This document shows, in pieces, positions 11,096 to 23,721 of a stretch of DNA of 64,000 nt. The notes under the pieces are model-generated. The model saw nothing but the letters and a program-made list of their open reading frames with translations. It was not told the DNA's origin and did no database searches. Both the position numbers and the translations under genes were made by a program. The first letter of the stretch is position 1. Every line of letters starts with the position of its first letter. This DNA is from Guyanagaster necrorhizus (Eukaryota; Basidiomycota; Agaricomycetes; Agaricales; Physalacriaceae). The stretch is taken from assembly GCF_019112545.1 (NCBI RefSeq), contig NW_025064898.1, positions 711,993 through 775,992 of the forward strand, written 5' to 3'.

Positions 11096-14000
11096 CAGTT
11101 CCAGTGTAGGCCATCCTGGTTCCAGTCTTTTATGCCATATAGGAGAGTGTGCTGCTCTTCAGGGTGGTGGTGCTACTCATCTTCTCATTGGGGGAAGGGT
11201 TGGGTTTCTTATCAGGCTGAATTTCTACACTGACTGCCTTCTGCTGAAGTCATTCCTTATTCATTTTGGTGATTTGGTCCTTCCACACATCATACTCTTT
11301 CAGAATGTTGGTTTCTATATTGGAGATCATCTTTATGTATAATGAAAGAATGCCTATCTTGAGATACTTGACTATTCTTCTATCATCATCAATGCTTTTT
11401 CATATGCTGGCCAATATTCCTAGGCATTCTAGTTCATCAAAATACTCACTTGCAATCTTATCATTGCCCATCTATAGCTCTTTCATCTTGTTCTTATGTA
11501 CTTCCTGGACAGCTGAATCAATGAACTTATCATAGACTATTTGTTTAAAGATTGGCCAAGAGGGGAATCAATGATACTGCTTAGTAGAGGAGTAAAATAA
11601 AGAAAATATGAGCATTCACCATTGCTTGGCTTTGCTCTTGAAGTATAAGGCTGTAAATGCTATTTTATTCATGTTGGTTCCAAGATATATAATGTATATC
11701 TCAAAATATTATTCACAGTCAATATCATTAGATGCTCCTTTGAAAAGCTAAGGAGTTCATAAGAGATCTGGCTTGCATTGAAAGATAATAGTATTTTGGA
11801 GTAATATGCCTATTAGATTGGAATAATTGTCAAACAGCAGATAGTGCTATTCAGTCAGAGGTCCAGAGAAAGAATGAAGGGAACTGTCATTGGTGATAGG
11901 GCTTTCTTATAGGATGGCTTTCTTATGCATGATTATCCTGTTTCTGATAGTGAATCCTAGTTGGATGGCCTCAGGGTTATCTTTGACTGGATTTTTTTCT
12001 GTTCCACTTTCTTCAGCTTCATCAGATGGTGGTTGTCTGCTGAAGAGATGGCTTCCCTTGCTGGTCTAGGGATTTTGGAATCTGATAGATTGAGCAGTTG
12101 GCCAAGGTCAGAGATGTGAGAGCCAAGTTGCTAAGGATCAGACTGTCAGCATCAAATATGAGTATCAGCTTTGGTAAGTTCAGACTGAGAGAGCCATATA
12201 CATGGCTTGCTTCAGAACCATGGATGGTGTCTACAGCATTGGTTGGATGTCATATCTGGAGGTATATTGTAGCAGCTTGTTGAGTTGATTCTCCAGATGT
12301 CTTCTGTTATAGGTAGTGACTGTATATTCAGTAGCAGCATACCATAAAATGTCCTCTCTTTCAAGTTCATCTGCTGAAATATACTTCTGTCCTAGGGACA
12401 AGGCTATCCAGGTCCAGTCTCACTATAAGAATGCTACACCATTCTGGTATAGCTGATTATACTCCTCTTTCCATGTGTGTTGAATCTCTTCCAGTAAGAC
12501 TTCTTTGTCTATGTCCTCATTTGTATATTTCTTTAAATCCTTTCAATCAAATGGAACATCATTCTCTCCATTGTCCTTGTTGTTGTTCTTGTCACCCTCT
12601 TTCCTGCTGTTCTCTTTGAGAAAACTGTTACACAGATTATAGGCTGGCAGTGCCAGAGGCTGGATTATTGCAGATGAGCTGGTTGTTGTTGCTGTTACTG
12701 AATCCAGTGAGGTTAGCTGGAGGAGGAGGTTGGAGAGTAGCTCCAAGATCAGGATTATACCAGTGGCCCCCATGCACTCTTGCTACCTCCAGGTCTCAGC
12801 TATAGATGTGGAAGTTAGCATAAAATTGGAGATTAAGAAGCTGCAACTCTTCCTCTCAAGAATCACTGATGATATACAGAGTATATGTCCAGCCCTATAA
12901 TTTGTGAATTCTGCATAACACACTAGAATATGCTAGTAACTGAGGACTATTAGCCAGTAGAGGACTATAGCTGAGGCTCCAAGCTGATAGTCATGCTAGT
13001 CACTAATACTAAGTCCAAAAGAGACTTTGTAAAATAACATGGCCTAAGGATAAAAATCCTAAATCAGGTTTAAACTTAGAAAAGTTTTGCACCACATCTT
13101 GGAAAATATTAAGTCCAAGTTGGACTTAGAAATGGTACCTCAACTAGGGCTAATTCTATATGCCACTAAGACAAGTATATTCTAAGACAGCTAGGGGTAA
13201 TACCATAGCCAGTTATAGAGTATTAAGTAAAGACAGCATCATCCAGGAGTAGTAAGAAGAGAGACCTAATGATCTGTAGCTAGCACTCTAAGTTTTGACT
13301 CAAATTCCTAAGTCCAAATTTTTTAGGTATCAGATGATCTAAAAGACTTAGAATTGAGAGGAATAGAGTGGATAGGACCAGTTGACTGGGCCTGACTGGG
13401 TCTGATTGATTAAGCTACTAAGAATAACTTAGAGGATTAAAACTCTGAGTAGACAAAAAGAAGTTAAGTACCCACAGGCATTGTAGGCTTAAAATAAAGC
13501 CATGCAGTGGTCAGATGAGTCTGGGCAAGCCTAGAGGAGTCCAGAAGTACTGTCATTCTAGAATAATAGTGTGATTCTGCTTTAAACAGGAGAAATACTA
13601 GTTTAAATACTTTATTTATAGATTTTATACTTGTTGTTGATGTATAAAAGAAGAAAATAGGAGAAAATAGGAAGCAAGTGATCCACCCCCACATTCAGGC
13701 CTTCTAGCCCACTGTAGCTAGTTTCTGGAATAATGGATTTTGAGTTTTGCTTCAACTTAGTGATTTATTTAAGTTGCTTTATCATTTAAAGAGGATTAGA
13801 TTAAAATAATAACTATGCTTTGGGTTTCAGATTAATTTAGGTTCCAAACTATAAGGGTTTCAGCATCAGAATAAAAGTTCTTTGGTTTTGAGAACTGCTA
13901 GCCAGCCAAGAGTGCAGCTAGTCAAGTCTAAGTGCTTAATAGACTTAGTATTTGGGTTTTAGAGTTTATTAGATTTTGGAATATTTTAAGTTGATTTGGA

Positions 14001-15473
14001 GCGCAATTTGGCATTGATTCTAAGTCCTAATTATACTTAAATATTGCTATAAACTACTCTCATGAGTATTGCATCTTAGAAAGCAAGATAGAGTTAAATA
14101 ACTGTCTTTATTGACTGTTTCTTTGATTTTACTTAAGACTGTAAGAGTGCTTCTATTATACTTGAAACAACTGACCTCAACTGTATTTGGTGATTGTGTA
14201 TTGAGTGATAGGTGTTGGTGTTTGAGAGTTCATTTCTCATTCACCTTTCTTAGTCACTTAGCTATTACCAAGTATATTATTGGAGCCTTTGGTTAAAGAT
14301 GTGAGCATTGAGAGAAACTCAAAGCCTGTAGGCATTGAGAACAGAGTCAGAGTGAGAGAGAATGGCATTAATATTAGCAATATTATTGTCTCAAGGAGAG
14401 AGATTATCATTTTTCCTTTGAGCTTCACTGGTGGTGACCTCTTTGGTGGACTCTGCTCAGAGGTCAGTTTCTGTTTTTGCAGATGTATTAGGCTCTCTGA
14501 AAGGAGAGCCAGCATAATCTGCTTGATAGTTGTTAATGCTAGACCTTTCTGATCTCCATTCTGCAACTTCAAGCTGTCATTATCTTTGTTTACACTGAGC
14601 ATTGTATAGCTTATCATAATAGAGGGCCTCTTGTCAGGCCTACTTCTGTTCTGCCCAGTTAAGATCCTGGAGAATCTGCTCACTAGCAGCTCAGATTTTC
14701 TCTTTGGTAAAATTCTGAGTGTCTTGCTTTATCTAGTCACCAATAGTGGAGTTCCACTACTTCTCTGGTCTCTCAGAATCTAGATATGAGTCAGTGTATT
14801 CAGTTGGTGGAGAGCTAGACTTGGAGGTCACATAGAGAGAGTTATAGTCAGAGTGTGCAGGTGAAATAGGTTGGAGTCTTAGAGCCATCCTAGTGGCATC
14901 AAGAGAGTCTCTGGCATAGTTTCCAATGTCATGCTCTGTAGGAGCAGAAGTGTTAGAGAGCATGTCATTAAAGAAATTGTTGGGGATATTCTTGTTCTCA
15001 TAGTCAGAGACTGGCAGCAGGATCCATGGGTTTCAGAATCCTATGAGGTGAGAGTGGCTGTTTCTGCTTGCAGATTATTGGAGTTCTGGGGGATACTAGT
15101 GTCCTTCTTCTTGCATAGAATCCTCTGAATTCATTTTTTTAGGCTCAGCTTGGAGTATGGATTCTATCATAGGCTGGTAGGAGGTTCAGGGAGATTCTGA
15201 GATGCTGTGGAGAGAGTGATCAGAGATGATATTTTGAAGAATTTGGTAGATATTCTGAAATTCTTGGTAGTGTCTGACTGCTCAAGTGATGATAAACTGT
15301 CTTCCTTGGCAAAGCTAAATGATTATCAGCAAGTCTAACAGTGTTCTAATAATAGAGGCAAGGAGTTCAAAAAACTCATGATCAAAGTTTGAGGATTCTG
15401 GATTGATAAATGATATTTAGTTTTCTTTACACTATTGTGCATAAGGAAAGAGAAATGAAAGCTTCAAGCTAAC
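11096..15473 (-). pseudogene. A2 gag, N-terminal and central parts
   Basis: Read on the minus strand. The gag N-terminus (HDIGNYARDSLDATRMA at about 14940-14880) matches E (HKIRNYAQDSLDATRIA near 19815-19865) and the SLDA motif of G. The central part at about 12770-12150 (KKYTNEDIDKEVLLEEIQ, DILWYAATEYTVTTYNRRHL, MVLKQAMYMALSV) matches the G gag near 43660-43970. The capsid core and the start of the CCHC region lie at 11900-11100. About 1.3 kb within it has no gag counterpart and is listed separately. There are many stops. Confidence 0.75.
12880..14240. other. Unassigned AT-rich block inside A2 gag
   Basis: The A2 gag N-terminal and central parts are about 1.3 kb further apart than in element G. 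The extra sequence has no coding similarity I recognise. It contains repeated words such as TAAGTCCAA (about 13010, 13110, 13310) and TAAGTCC (about 14020), and long T/A-rich stretches. It may be a further small insertion, such as a solo LTR of another family or a non-autonomous element, but I could not find convincing termini or a duplication. The edges given are approximate. Confidence 0.4.
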
Positions 15474-15933
15474 TGTTAGGCTTAAGCTGCACATGATCTG
15501 GACACATGATAAACTGACATGGTTTCATATTTAAACTTTTGCATCAAAGTCTACTTATTGTGTCTAGTTTGCCAAGTGCTTCAAAGCTTTATAGAATAGT
15601 TTGAGAGTAGAATGAGAATGAATAAACTTTAGCTTAAAGCTGAAAATTACTAGTAAGAGCAAGCTCCTTTATATACTGTATACTTGTGGAACTAAATATA
15701 AAACTACTTATTATACATTTCCAAGTCCTTATGCCTATTGTCCTTAAGCATCACTACTATATACAAAAGATTGATTATATATTATCAAGGGCTGATCACT
15801 ATATTGGAGAACAATAATGGATTGGCTTTATTGTGATGACTAAGCCTTTTTCAAGTCCTAAGCACTAGTCTAAGTGCTCTGACTAAATATAAATAGGAGT
15901 TAATTTATAGAAAAGAAAAAAAAATTGTAACAT
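15474..15933 (-). repeat. A2 5' LTR (460 bp)
   Basis: On the plus strand it runs from TGTTAGGCTTAAG to TTGTAACA. On the minus strand it therefore starts TGTTACAATTTTTTT and ends CCTAACA. The primer-site region GTTAGCTTGAAGCTTTC follows at 15473 and below. This fixes it as the 5' LTR of the minus-strand element to its left. It carries the TATTTATATTTAGTCAGAGCACTTAG block shared with the other family A LTRs. Confidence 0.87.
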
Positions 15934-18599
15934 TATTCTGTCAGATGAAATTTTCATCTACAGAACTTCTCATGCACCCACTGTCTAATAAGGCCTCAAT
16001 GCTCATCACTTGATGGGTGTCCAGTGTTTTTAGTTGGATTCAGAGAACAGTTTCATCTCTATTCTTTTCTCTCCATATATATTTTTTCTCTTGTTGTACT
16101 TCTTCTAGCATCCACAGTGCTTCATCTTCTCCTATACTTTAGAGTATATTGATCAGATTCTGATCAGCTTCAGCCTGCCATTTTGGATGTATCTATTCTT
16201 TCAACACAACTAAGGCTATCAGGTTTGGAGATTCTTTTACAGCCTGTAGTATTTAGGCTGCTGTATCTGGCTTCCTCCATCCTGTTACAGTCTTTGGTTC
16301 AGAGTGCTCTTTCCTTGGGTACTCCACTGTCTGCTCAGGCTGAGACTTTTCTATAGAGGCTCTGTGCTAAATAGCCAGTTCTATCCTTGGTTCTGATAGT
16401 AATATATGTGATTTAGATTTCACTTTTTCCTGTGCTTTTTTTTCAGTTCTTGGCAGAATAATGAAATGCATCTTATAGAGCATTGCTTGCCTAATTCAGC
16501 TCTCAAGAGTATTTGAGTCTTTTTGCATACTTTTTTTCCTTTTTGAGCAGCAAATATTTATTACCAGTTCCTATAGAAAATGTTTTAGTACTAGTAGATA
16601 TAATGTCTGGTTTAAAATGCATTGTTTTAATATCATCTGCTTTAGTTAAGAAAATATTGAAAATCTGCCCATGTATGCATTGAGAGGTTACTTGCCAAAA
16701 TCCTTCTGAGATTTGGTTTCTTCCTTCTTCTGCTTCTCCTTCTCAATGGCCTGGTCCAGTTCTTTCTGGGCTTTTTATCCAGCTATTTCTTCTTGGTATA
16801 CCTGACTTAGCTGTTTCCATTCTTCATCTGAGAATTTCATTTCCTGAATGTTGCCTGAGGCAAGAGGCTGACTGCTCAATGTAGCATTTGAGGTTGATCT
16901 TTGAGGCCAAGGCTTGTGGAGTTTTGAGCAGGCATGAGATAAGTGCCTTTTCTCTCTGCAATTGAAGCACTTTTCTTCTCTTTGGAGTGCATCAATATCT
17001 ATCAGCTGCTTCTGACCACTGTACACAGTTCTAGTTTTCATCTTCTTGTCACTTATAGTCATTCCTTTCAGAGCTGACCTGTCAGTGACAATCTTTTCTC
17101 TACTTGTAGTGGCTTTTGCTTCTCTATGACCAAGAGTGTTGACTCAATAATTATAGTCTATTGATAAAATCCTTCTTTTTCATTCATTATAAGTGGAGGG
17201 AAAATCATTGTCCCTATAGGCAATAGTGTTATGGAGATTGGGTTGGACTGCATTCTTGATCTGCTCCAACATAGCTTCATGATTATGCATCTTCCTGGTC
17301 TGATATACTAACTCTTTAAATTTTTGAAAGAATTTCCTGGCATCAGTGAAGTTGGCCTGTTGTAAGGCCTGCCACTTGACTGCATGAACTTTTTGTTTTG
17401 TGTTTAGCTTAAATTATTATTGTACAGCTTCTTTAAATCATAGATAGGGTGGTAGGACTGACTTTTTGAGCTTAAGCAAGAACTGTAGCCTTCAGTTATA
17501 CTGAGGATGATTCAGTGGATCTTCAGGAGGAAGAAGAAATAGTACTGCTGGCTCTTCTCTTTCTTTTCCTTTGCCAGAGGTCCAGCATTCTCAGGTTCTG
17601 CTCTAGCAAATAGATGGATGGATATAGCTGAGACTTGTCAAAGAGTCTGTCAGAAAGGATTTTGGCTTCCCCAACTGCTTAGACTACTTTCTGCTGATGG
17701 TGGTCATTCAGGCACATAGTAAGGAGAAGAAAATAGGGGCTCCCAGTGCTCTTTGGCATTCTGTATTATTTCAGCTACTCTAGCCTATGCCTATGCTCTA
17801 TCCACCAGATCTCTGATGTGTTCTGGCAGTGCAAGATATCAGAGTCCTTCACTAATGTCTAACCAGTGGGTGTCTGCCATCTGCTACTCTCTAGCTGCTG
17901 GTAGTGTCCAGGCAGATTCTTCTGCCATGCAGGTTCACCAGTTGAGAATATATTCATATCCTCTATCTGGCTTATATGAGTCTACTGTTTCTGATTCAGC
18001 AGACTGAAGCTCACTCTCTTCAAGGCTGTATATATTGACTCCAAGGATAATCTGACTGATATCCTGCTCTTGAATCGAGGGACTTCAGGGTATATGCTCT
18101 CAGTGGTAGTCAGTAGTAGGAGTGGCCACATCTCTGATTGAGGGTTGGCTTATATAGCTATCATCCCCTCATACTGATTCTCTCTCATCAGAGGTGGCCA
18201 GTTGGATAATAAGAGGGAAGAATTCAGATTCTTCTCTTCCACTTCATACACTTTCAGATCCTGGAGATTGGGCAATGTAATTCATACTGCTGATGTTTGT
18301 GGGTTCTGAGGCTGATGGCCAGACAATGATGCTCTTCTGACTCAAGAGTATGTGAGGCACTGGTTGGAGGGCTCAATAAAGAAAATTCACTCTTTGTCAG
18401 TTCTGCTACTCCTCCAGTTCTCTTCTTCTTCTTTATTTCTTCAGTAACCATATGATATAATATCTGATAATTTCTGTTACTATGATAAACAGACAAGCAT
18501 CTGCAATGAAGGTGGCAACAATATTTCTGAGTATGAGTTTTATATGCTAATCTTAGGCAAAGTGCCATTAGACTGGAGCATGTGAAGTCTTGAGCTAAT
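15934..18599 (-). pseudogene. C gag and protease start, broken
   Basis: Minus-strand reading gives an N-terminal segment around 18560-17100. A CCHC knuckle follows near 16990-16930 with all ligands visible (KCFNCREKRHLSHAC), then a Ser/Gln-rich linker and KFSDEEWKQLSQVYQEEI near 16830-16785. Protease begins with an intact active site (EALLDSGCMRSS; the DSG codons are at 15977-15985). The frame is cut directly after ENFI and a TGA. Stops occur elsewhere in gag. The frame around 17062-16775 is the longest clean piece (95 codons). Confidence 0.72.
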
Positions 18600-19173
18600 T
18601 GTTAGGCTTCCACTAACACTCACAAATCTCTAGCACTGCTTTCATCAGAGTCTGATTCTAGATGCTGAGTCTGAGTCTGGTTTCAATATAACAGTATAAT
18701 GAGAATGATGAGATAAGCTATAAGGATTTCATAGAAAGAGATGAAGAGTTGTAGCTAGTAGATATAGTCTGTCATTGTGGCAAGAGTATTTATACTAGGT
18801 AGTCAGAGAGTGTAGTAGGTGTATTAAACCTTAGTTCAAGACTGAAGTATATCAGTGTGTACTACTGCCTTATATACTATCTAAAGAACTCTATGCCCTA
18901 CAGGCAACTATTGTCTGCTTTTTATACTCTCTGCTCATTGTCTGAGATAACAATAACTATGTTCTTACTTTTGTTCATTATTGTCACTCTGCTATACTAT
19001 TATTATAATAAGTTTCCTATATGCTACAGTTTCCATTATGTTCAAGATGTGTGATAATAATAGTTACTTTATTGTTTTTTGTCATCTTATTATGCATTAA
19101 TAAATAAGATGTAGCCATGATGTCATTATATTAAGCATTGACAGATTATGATTTAGAGGCAAAAATCATGACA
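18600..19173 (-). repeat. C 5' LTR (574 bp)
   Basis: On the plus strand it runs from TGTTAGGCTTCC to AATCATGACA. On the minus strand it starts TGTCATGATTTTTGCC and ends CCTAACA, followed by the primer-site region of C. It is closely similar to the solo LTR at 50040-50655, including the palindrome-like TAATAAATAAGATG/CATCTTATTATG area and the CAGGCAACTATTGTCTGC block. Confidence 0.87.
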
Positions 19174-19299
19174 GCTTGTCTCTAACCTTGAAGCACTATA
19201 TCTATCAGAACATATTCAGTGAACCCTAGCATGACTATATAAATATGATACAGTGCTAGTTTATCACATGTTTAGGTCATATACCTGTTAGATCTAACA
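19174..19299 (+). repeat. E 5' LTR, 3' remnant
   Basis: These 126 bp match the end of the E 3' LTR (about 50016-50039 plus 50661-50759), including CTTGAAGCAC, CTATCAGAACA and CTAGTTTATCA. They end GATCTAACA. The primer-site region GTTAGCTTGAAGCTTCC follows. The upstream part of this LTR was separated by the insertion of C and lies left of the window. Confidence 0.85.
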
Positions 19300-22200
19300 G
19301 TTAGCTTGAAGCTTCCTACTTCTCTTTCTTTATGCACATTAGAGATAAAGAAAACTGAATGCTATCAACTCATAACATCACATCTGACTTTTTCAAGCTC
19401 TTGAGCACTATTATTAGCATCCTGCTTGGGCTTTTTATTATTGTATATCTTTGCTAATGAAATCAGTCTGTCACTGCCTGAATAATCAGGTATTACCATG
19501 GCCTCTGAACAATTTACCACCAAACCTGAAATGTCACACCCATTCTTCTCCTCTATGATCTCTCTCCTAAGTCTGCCTAAGCCACCAATAAGCCTGCACA
19601 AGGAACCATATCAGAAACCACTCTCAGGATCACAGATCTGGAAATTCTTCTGATAGAACAAAAAAAACACAGATACTGCTGATGATACTACTAACACATC
19701 CTCTATCATGATCTGCCAAACCTCCCTCTGGTCCCAGACCATAAGGATGAGGATATCTCCAACAACTTCTTTAATGATGAACTATCTCCCACCTCTTCCA
19801 CTGTCTCTCCAGAGCATAAAATTAGAAACTATGCTCAAGACTCTCTTGATGCCACTAGGATAGCTACAGGCTTCAGCTATGACTCTCTCTATGCAATCTC
19901 CAACAGAAACTCTGTGAGTCCCAATCTTAGTGTTCTGAGCAATAAGTATAGTGACTTCAATCCCTACTGACAGGGTGTTGACCAAGAAGTTGCAAGAGCC
20001 TATAGAATACAGGCAGCCAAGACTCAGTCAGAGTCCAAAGTCTAGTATAACACTAAAGAAGCCTACCAATGAAAATAATATAAAGAAAAGAGCAGACAAC
20101 AATAAAGAAGAGACTACTATAAATAAAATAGATACCATAGTGAACTCTAGAGTTCTTTCTGAGAGCCAAGCTTGCAAGGCTCATTGGCAAGCTAGTCTGA
20201 ATCTGAGCCTCCTGATTCTCTTACAGCAGCTTCTCTTCTCTGAACTCTCAACACACCTCTATCCACCTATGGAATCTATTCTCCACTGCTAGTCCATATC
20301 TCTGAGTCAACCATCTAGCAACTCATCTGAAGCAGAGTTGCTGGAGTATTCCTCAATGAGCAAAATACTGATCAACTCTGAGAATATCATGCAGCAGTGG
20401 AGGCAGCAGAAGGCAGAAGAGAGTCTAGCAAGAGACTCCTTCTTCAGCTTGCCTCTCCTACTGACCTCAGACACTATCTATCTTCAATCTGCATGATGAC
20501 TCCTCTGCAGAGGGCAGCAGGAACAGCAAAGACAGCAAGGAAGATGATTGGGATGTGGCATTTTTTGACTGGCCTGAGAGATTTTATGAACTAGAAGATG
20601 AAGAACTATTGGAAGAAGAGACACAATGAGAAAGAGAGAAGGAATTTAGGAGAATATACTAGGAGAGGGTCATAGAGATTCTCTGAGACATAGGATGGAG
20701 CATGACCCTACTGGAAAAGAAGTATCTAATAGCATCTGGCATTGAAAAAATTGATATTTTACAGTATAGCATCACAGAACAGGCTATTTTCCTTTATAAC
20801 CAAGCCCACTCCAAAGACCCTCTGGCCAAACTCTCAGGTTATCAATCCTGGTTCAATATCCAATCAATGCTGAACATGCCACTCATTCTCCTGAAGCAAG
20901 CTGTTTATTTGGCACCAACTATCTGAACTGCCACTATGGCCTCTATACACTGCTGGTGATTACAAACTCTACAAGCTGAGAATCTGATTAGATATCCCTA
21001 GAAGCCAAAGAGAAGCCAATTAATAGGAGGATAATCTTCTGCTGATGAAGCTGAACTCAGTGATTAGATCAAAGAAGATGATTCCAAAGCCACTAAACAA
21101 GGATTTATAGTTGTTAATAGAAGGATCATCAGAAAATCAGAGAACCCAATCACCAGAAGTCCAATTGCTGATGATCATTCTCTTCATTTGTTTTTCATGT
21201 CACACTAGAAGATACCACTCTTTCATGACTATTCAAACCTGATGGGGCCACTTGCCAATGACTTAGTCCTTATATAATGTAAATCTGATCTCATACAAAA
21301 ACCATGGCCCTTTAAGAGGCACTCTGATGGCATTAATCACTTCTTAATCAATTGTGAACAATATTTTGAGATTTATTCTATATACTTATCTGCAGACATC
21401 TATCAAGTTGCCTTTGCTACATTCTACTTTGAGGACAAAGCTAAAGTCTGGTGGACTTTAAAAAGCCAGAACCTCTGTTCTATGACCAGAGAGCATCATT
21501 AACTGCTATCCTGATCAATCTTCAAGCAGATGGTACACAACAAGTTTATTAATCTAGCAGTTCAAGAAGTCCACAAGAAGAAGATAGAGAATCTATAAAT
21601 GAGAGAATAAATAGCCAGCAAATACTTCAACAAGTTTCAGTAACTTGCCAAGCTGGCTGGACTCATTGATAATATCAAAGATGACAGATGCCTAGTAGAG
21701 TACCTGAAGAACAGAGCTCTCTCCTCTTATACTAAAATGATCTCCAACATTAGCTTCAACATCCTGAAGAGATACAAGAAATAAAAGGCACAGATCATTA
21801 CAATGAACAAGAAGCAACACTGACAGAAGACAGAGAGTACCTATAGGCAAAACAACAGAAAGCCTAATCAAGGAAAGACCAATATGTTGATCTCTGCTAA
21901 GTCTAACATATTCTCTTTGACTCTTATACTATCTTATTCCACCTAAAAAACTGATACTAGAATCATCTACACTGAACAAGGAAAGCCCATAGACATTGAC
22001 AGGCTAAGAAAGAAAGAGAAGTGCTTTAATTGTAGAGAGAAGGGTCATCTATCTAGAAACTACCAAAAAAAGAAGAGAATCTGCAAAGAGATTAGAGCAC
22101 AAATAGCTGAGCTGCAAAAGGAGGCAGATGGACTTGAAAAACTTGAAAAGAACATAAAGGTCAAGAAAGTAAAAGACAGGGCCAATGAGTGAGTGATTCC
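19300..22200 (+). pseudogene. E gag remnant
   Basis: Broken gag of the base-layer element. Landmarks in order: RNYAQDSLDATRIA near 19830; ILQYSITEQAIFLYNQ near 20755; HFLINCEQYFEIYSIYLSADIYQVAFATFYF near 21345-21435 (in pieces); KVWWTLKS; the knuckle near 22020-22070 (KCFNCREKGHLSRNY, last Cys to Tyr). The spacing matches G and F. Single-base stops appear about every 50-100 bp. Almost no CG dinucleotide is present. Confidence 0.78.
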
Positions 22201-23188
22201 ACTCAGTTGACCAAAGGACTTAATGGTGTGTCTTGGAATACTGCTGGTCAGACTTATGCTAGTTCTGTAGATATCTATTTACATGTGCATTCAAAAATAT
22301 CTGATCCTATCATCCTGAACACACCTAAAGAATCATAAAAATCTAAAACTCAATTGCCTACAGACTGAACAGAAGAAGAGTCCCCTGATAGCTAGCTAAA
22401 GCTATTTAACATCAAATAGACTTGGCAGGCCATCTGAAATGCTAAGAATGAGGTTGAAGCCAAGACAGTACTTAAGAATTGGATGCATCAAACATGAGCC
22501 AAAAAAGTGATTGACAAAATGATCAAAAGAATGAGAAAAGCAGAAAGGAACCAAGCCTTAGAATGATTGGATGAGTTGAGAGAGCTCAAAAAGTATATCC
22601 AGTGACAAAAGACTACTGGAAAAGACCTCATCATTAAGGCCCAGATTAAAACTCTGATCACCCAATCTGCACATGCTGTTATAGCTCTAGTGGATAGTGG
22701 CTATATCAAACATTCTATCAATCATACTTCTATCACTAAGCATAACCTTTCTATTTGGGCTACTGCAGCCCCAATCCCAGTATACAATGCTGATAGAACA
22801 AAGAATCAAGCTGGGTCAATTATAGAGTTTGTTAAACTCTGATTGACAATCAGAAATCACTCAGAATAGATTGACCTTGCTGTAACCAACCTGGGATCTA
22901 AGAAGATCTTTCTGAGTCATGACTGGCTTATTCAGCATAACCTGCTTATTAATTAGAAGACCAGATAAATCACTTTTGCTTGATGCCAATATCACAAAAT
23001 ACCTTTTGAGTTGTATAATGAAGATCTGGAGGACCACTGAGATGAGGAGATGAAAGACAGAGAAATGATACTGGCTATGGACATGGATCATGCAATCTAT
23101 ATCTGAGCAGTGTATCATGCCAATGACTTGACAGCAAAGGCAAATGAAAAGAAGAAGACTAAAACCTTTGAGAAATTAGTACTCAAAT
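22200..23188 (+). pseudogene. E gag-pol linker and protease remnant
   Basis: After a linker with repeated Lys/Glu (about 22420-22640), the protease has an intact active site in HAVIALVDSGYIKHSIN near 22675-22720. It continues through AGSIIEFVKL, the IDLAVTNLGSKKIFLSHDWL motif and LLIN near 22945. It runs into KTFEKLVLK at about 23165-23188 and is cut there by element F. The frame continues at 31301 after F. Confidence 0.8.
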
Positions 23189-23721
23189 TGTTATGATTTT
23201 TTCTATTCTCTTTTCTTTTTCCTTGATTTATTTGGGATTGACCTCTATTTCTGCTTAGTCAGAGCATTTAGACCTGGCACTTAGAATCATGAGAATGCTT
23301 AGTCATCAGCACTGCCCTGATTCTGATCACTGCTGTGAAGTCACACAACAGCACAATGACAGAGAAGCCTCTCTTATCTCTGCACAGCAAGGTGCAGTAG
23401 TAACAGCACAACAGTAAGACAATACTTTTTGTAGGTATCTTAGCAATACTGAACAATATGCTATGCAAGTGCAGCAAGAACAATTAGGTAGTAATATTCT
23501 TAGAATGATAAGAATTTAGTATTTAAGTAGCATAGCTCTTGCTGTAGTAACCTCAGCTTCAAGCTAAAGTTTATTCTCCATCATCTTATCTCAAGCAACT
23601 TGTAATCACCTTGACTACACAATGCCAATCACACATCAGTGGACTCTGATAGTATAACCCAAAGTGTGAGATTCTATCAGTTTATCACATGTTATTGGTC
23701 ACATGGAATTTAGGCTTAACA
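23189..23721 (+). repeat. F 5' LTR (533 bp)
   Basis: Starts TGTTATGATTTTTTC and ends GGCTTAACA. The primer-site region ATTAGCTCGAAGCTTC follows and here keeps its CG. It is about 70-80 bp longer than the G LTR, with an F-specific AACAATATGCTATGCAAGTGCAGCA area near 23450. Confidence 0.93.

Larger units (their letters stand above)
3361..15933 (-). mobile_element. Chromovirus A2, split by A1 and B1
   Basis: A minus-strand family A element present in two blocks, 3361-6204 and 11096-15933. Reading down the minus strand from 15933 gives the 5' LTR, a primer-site region (GTTAGCTTGAAGCTT), gag, the CCHC knuckle, then protease, RT, RNase H and the start of integrase, where A1 interrupts it. Joining 6204 to 11096 restores a gag alignment with G (minus-strand equivalent of about 45040-45110) once the 5 bp B1 duplication is counted once. 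Its 3' end lies beyond the left edge. It was itself inserted into element C, whose protease stops at 15934. Confidence 0.85.
15934..19173 (-). mobile_element. Chromovirus C, 5' half
   Basis: A minus-strand element related to family A but with its own LTR. Present are the 5' LTR (18600-19173), the primer-site region (ATTAGCTCAAGACTTC on the minus strand), gag, and the start of protease. Protease stops at 15934 where A2 was inserted; the remainder should lie beyond the left edge. The 5' LTR abuts the 3' part of an E LTR at 19174, so C was inserted in the E 5' LTR. Expected target duplications, both with the partner outside the window, are GCTTG (19174-19178) for C and TTATT (15934-15938) for A2. 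Confidence 0.8.
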
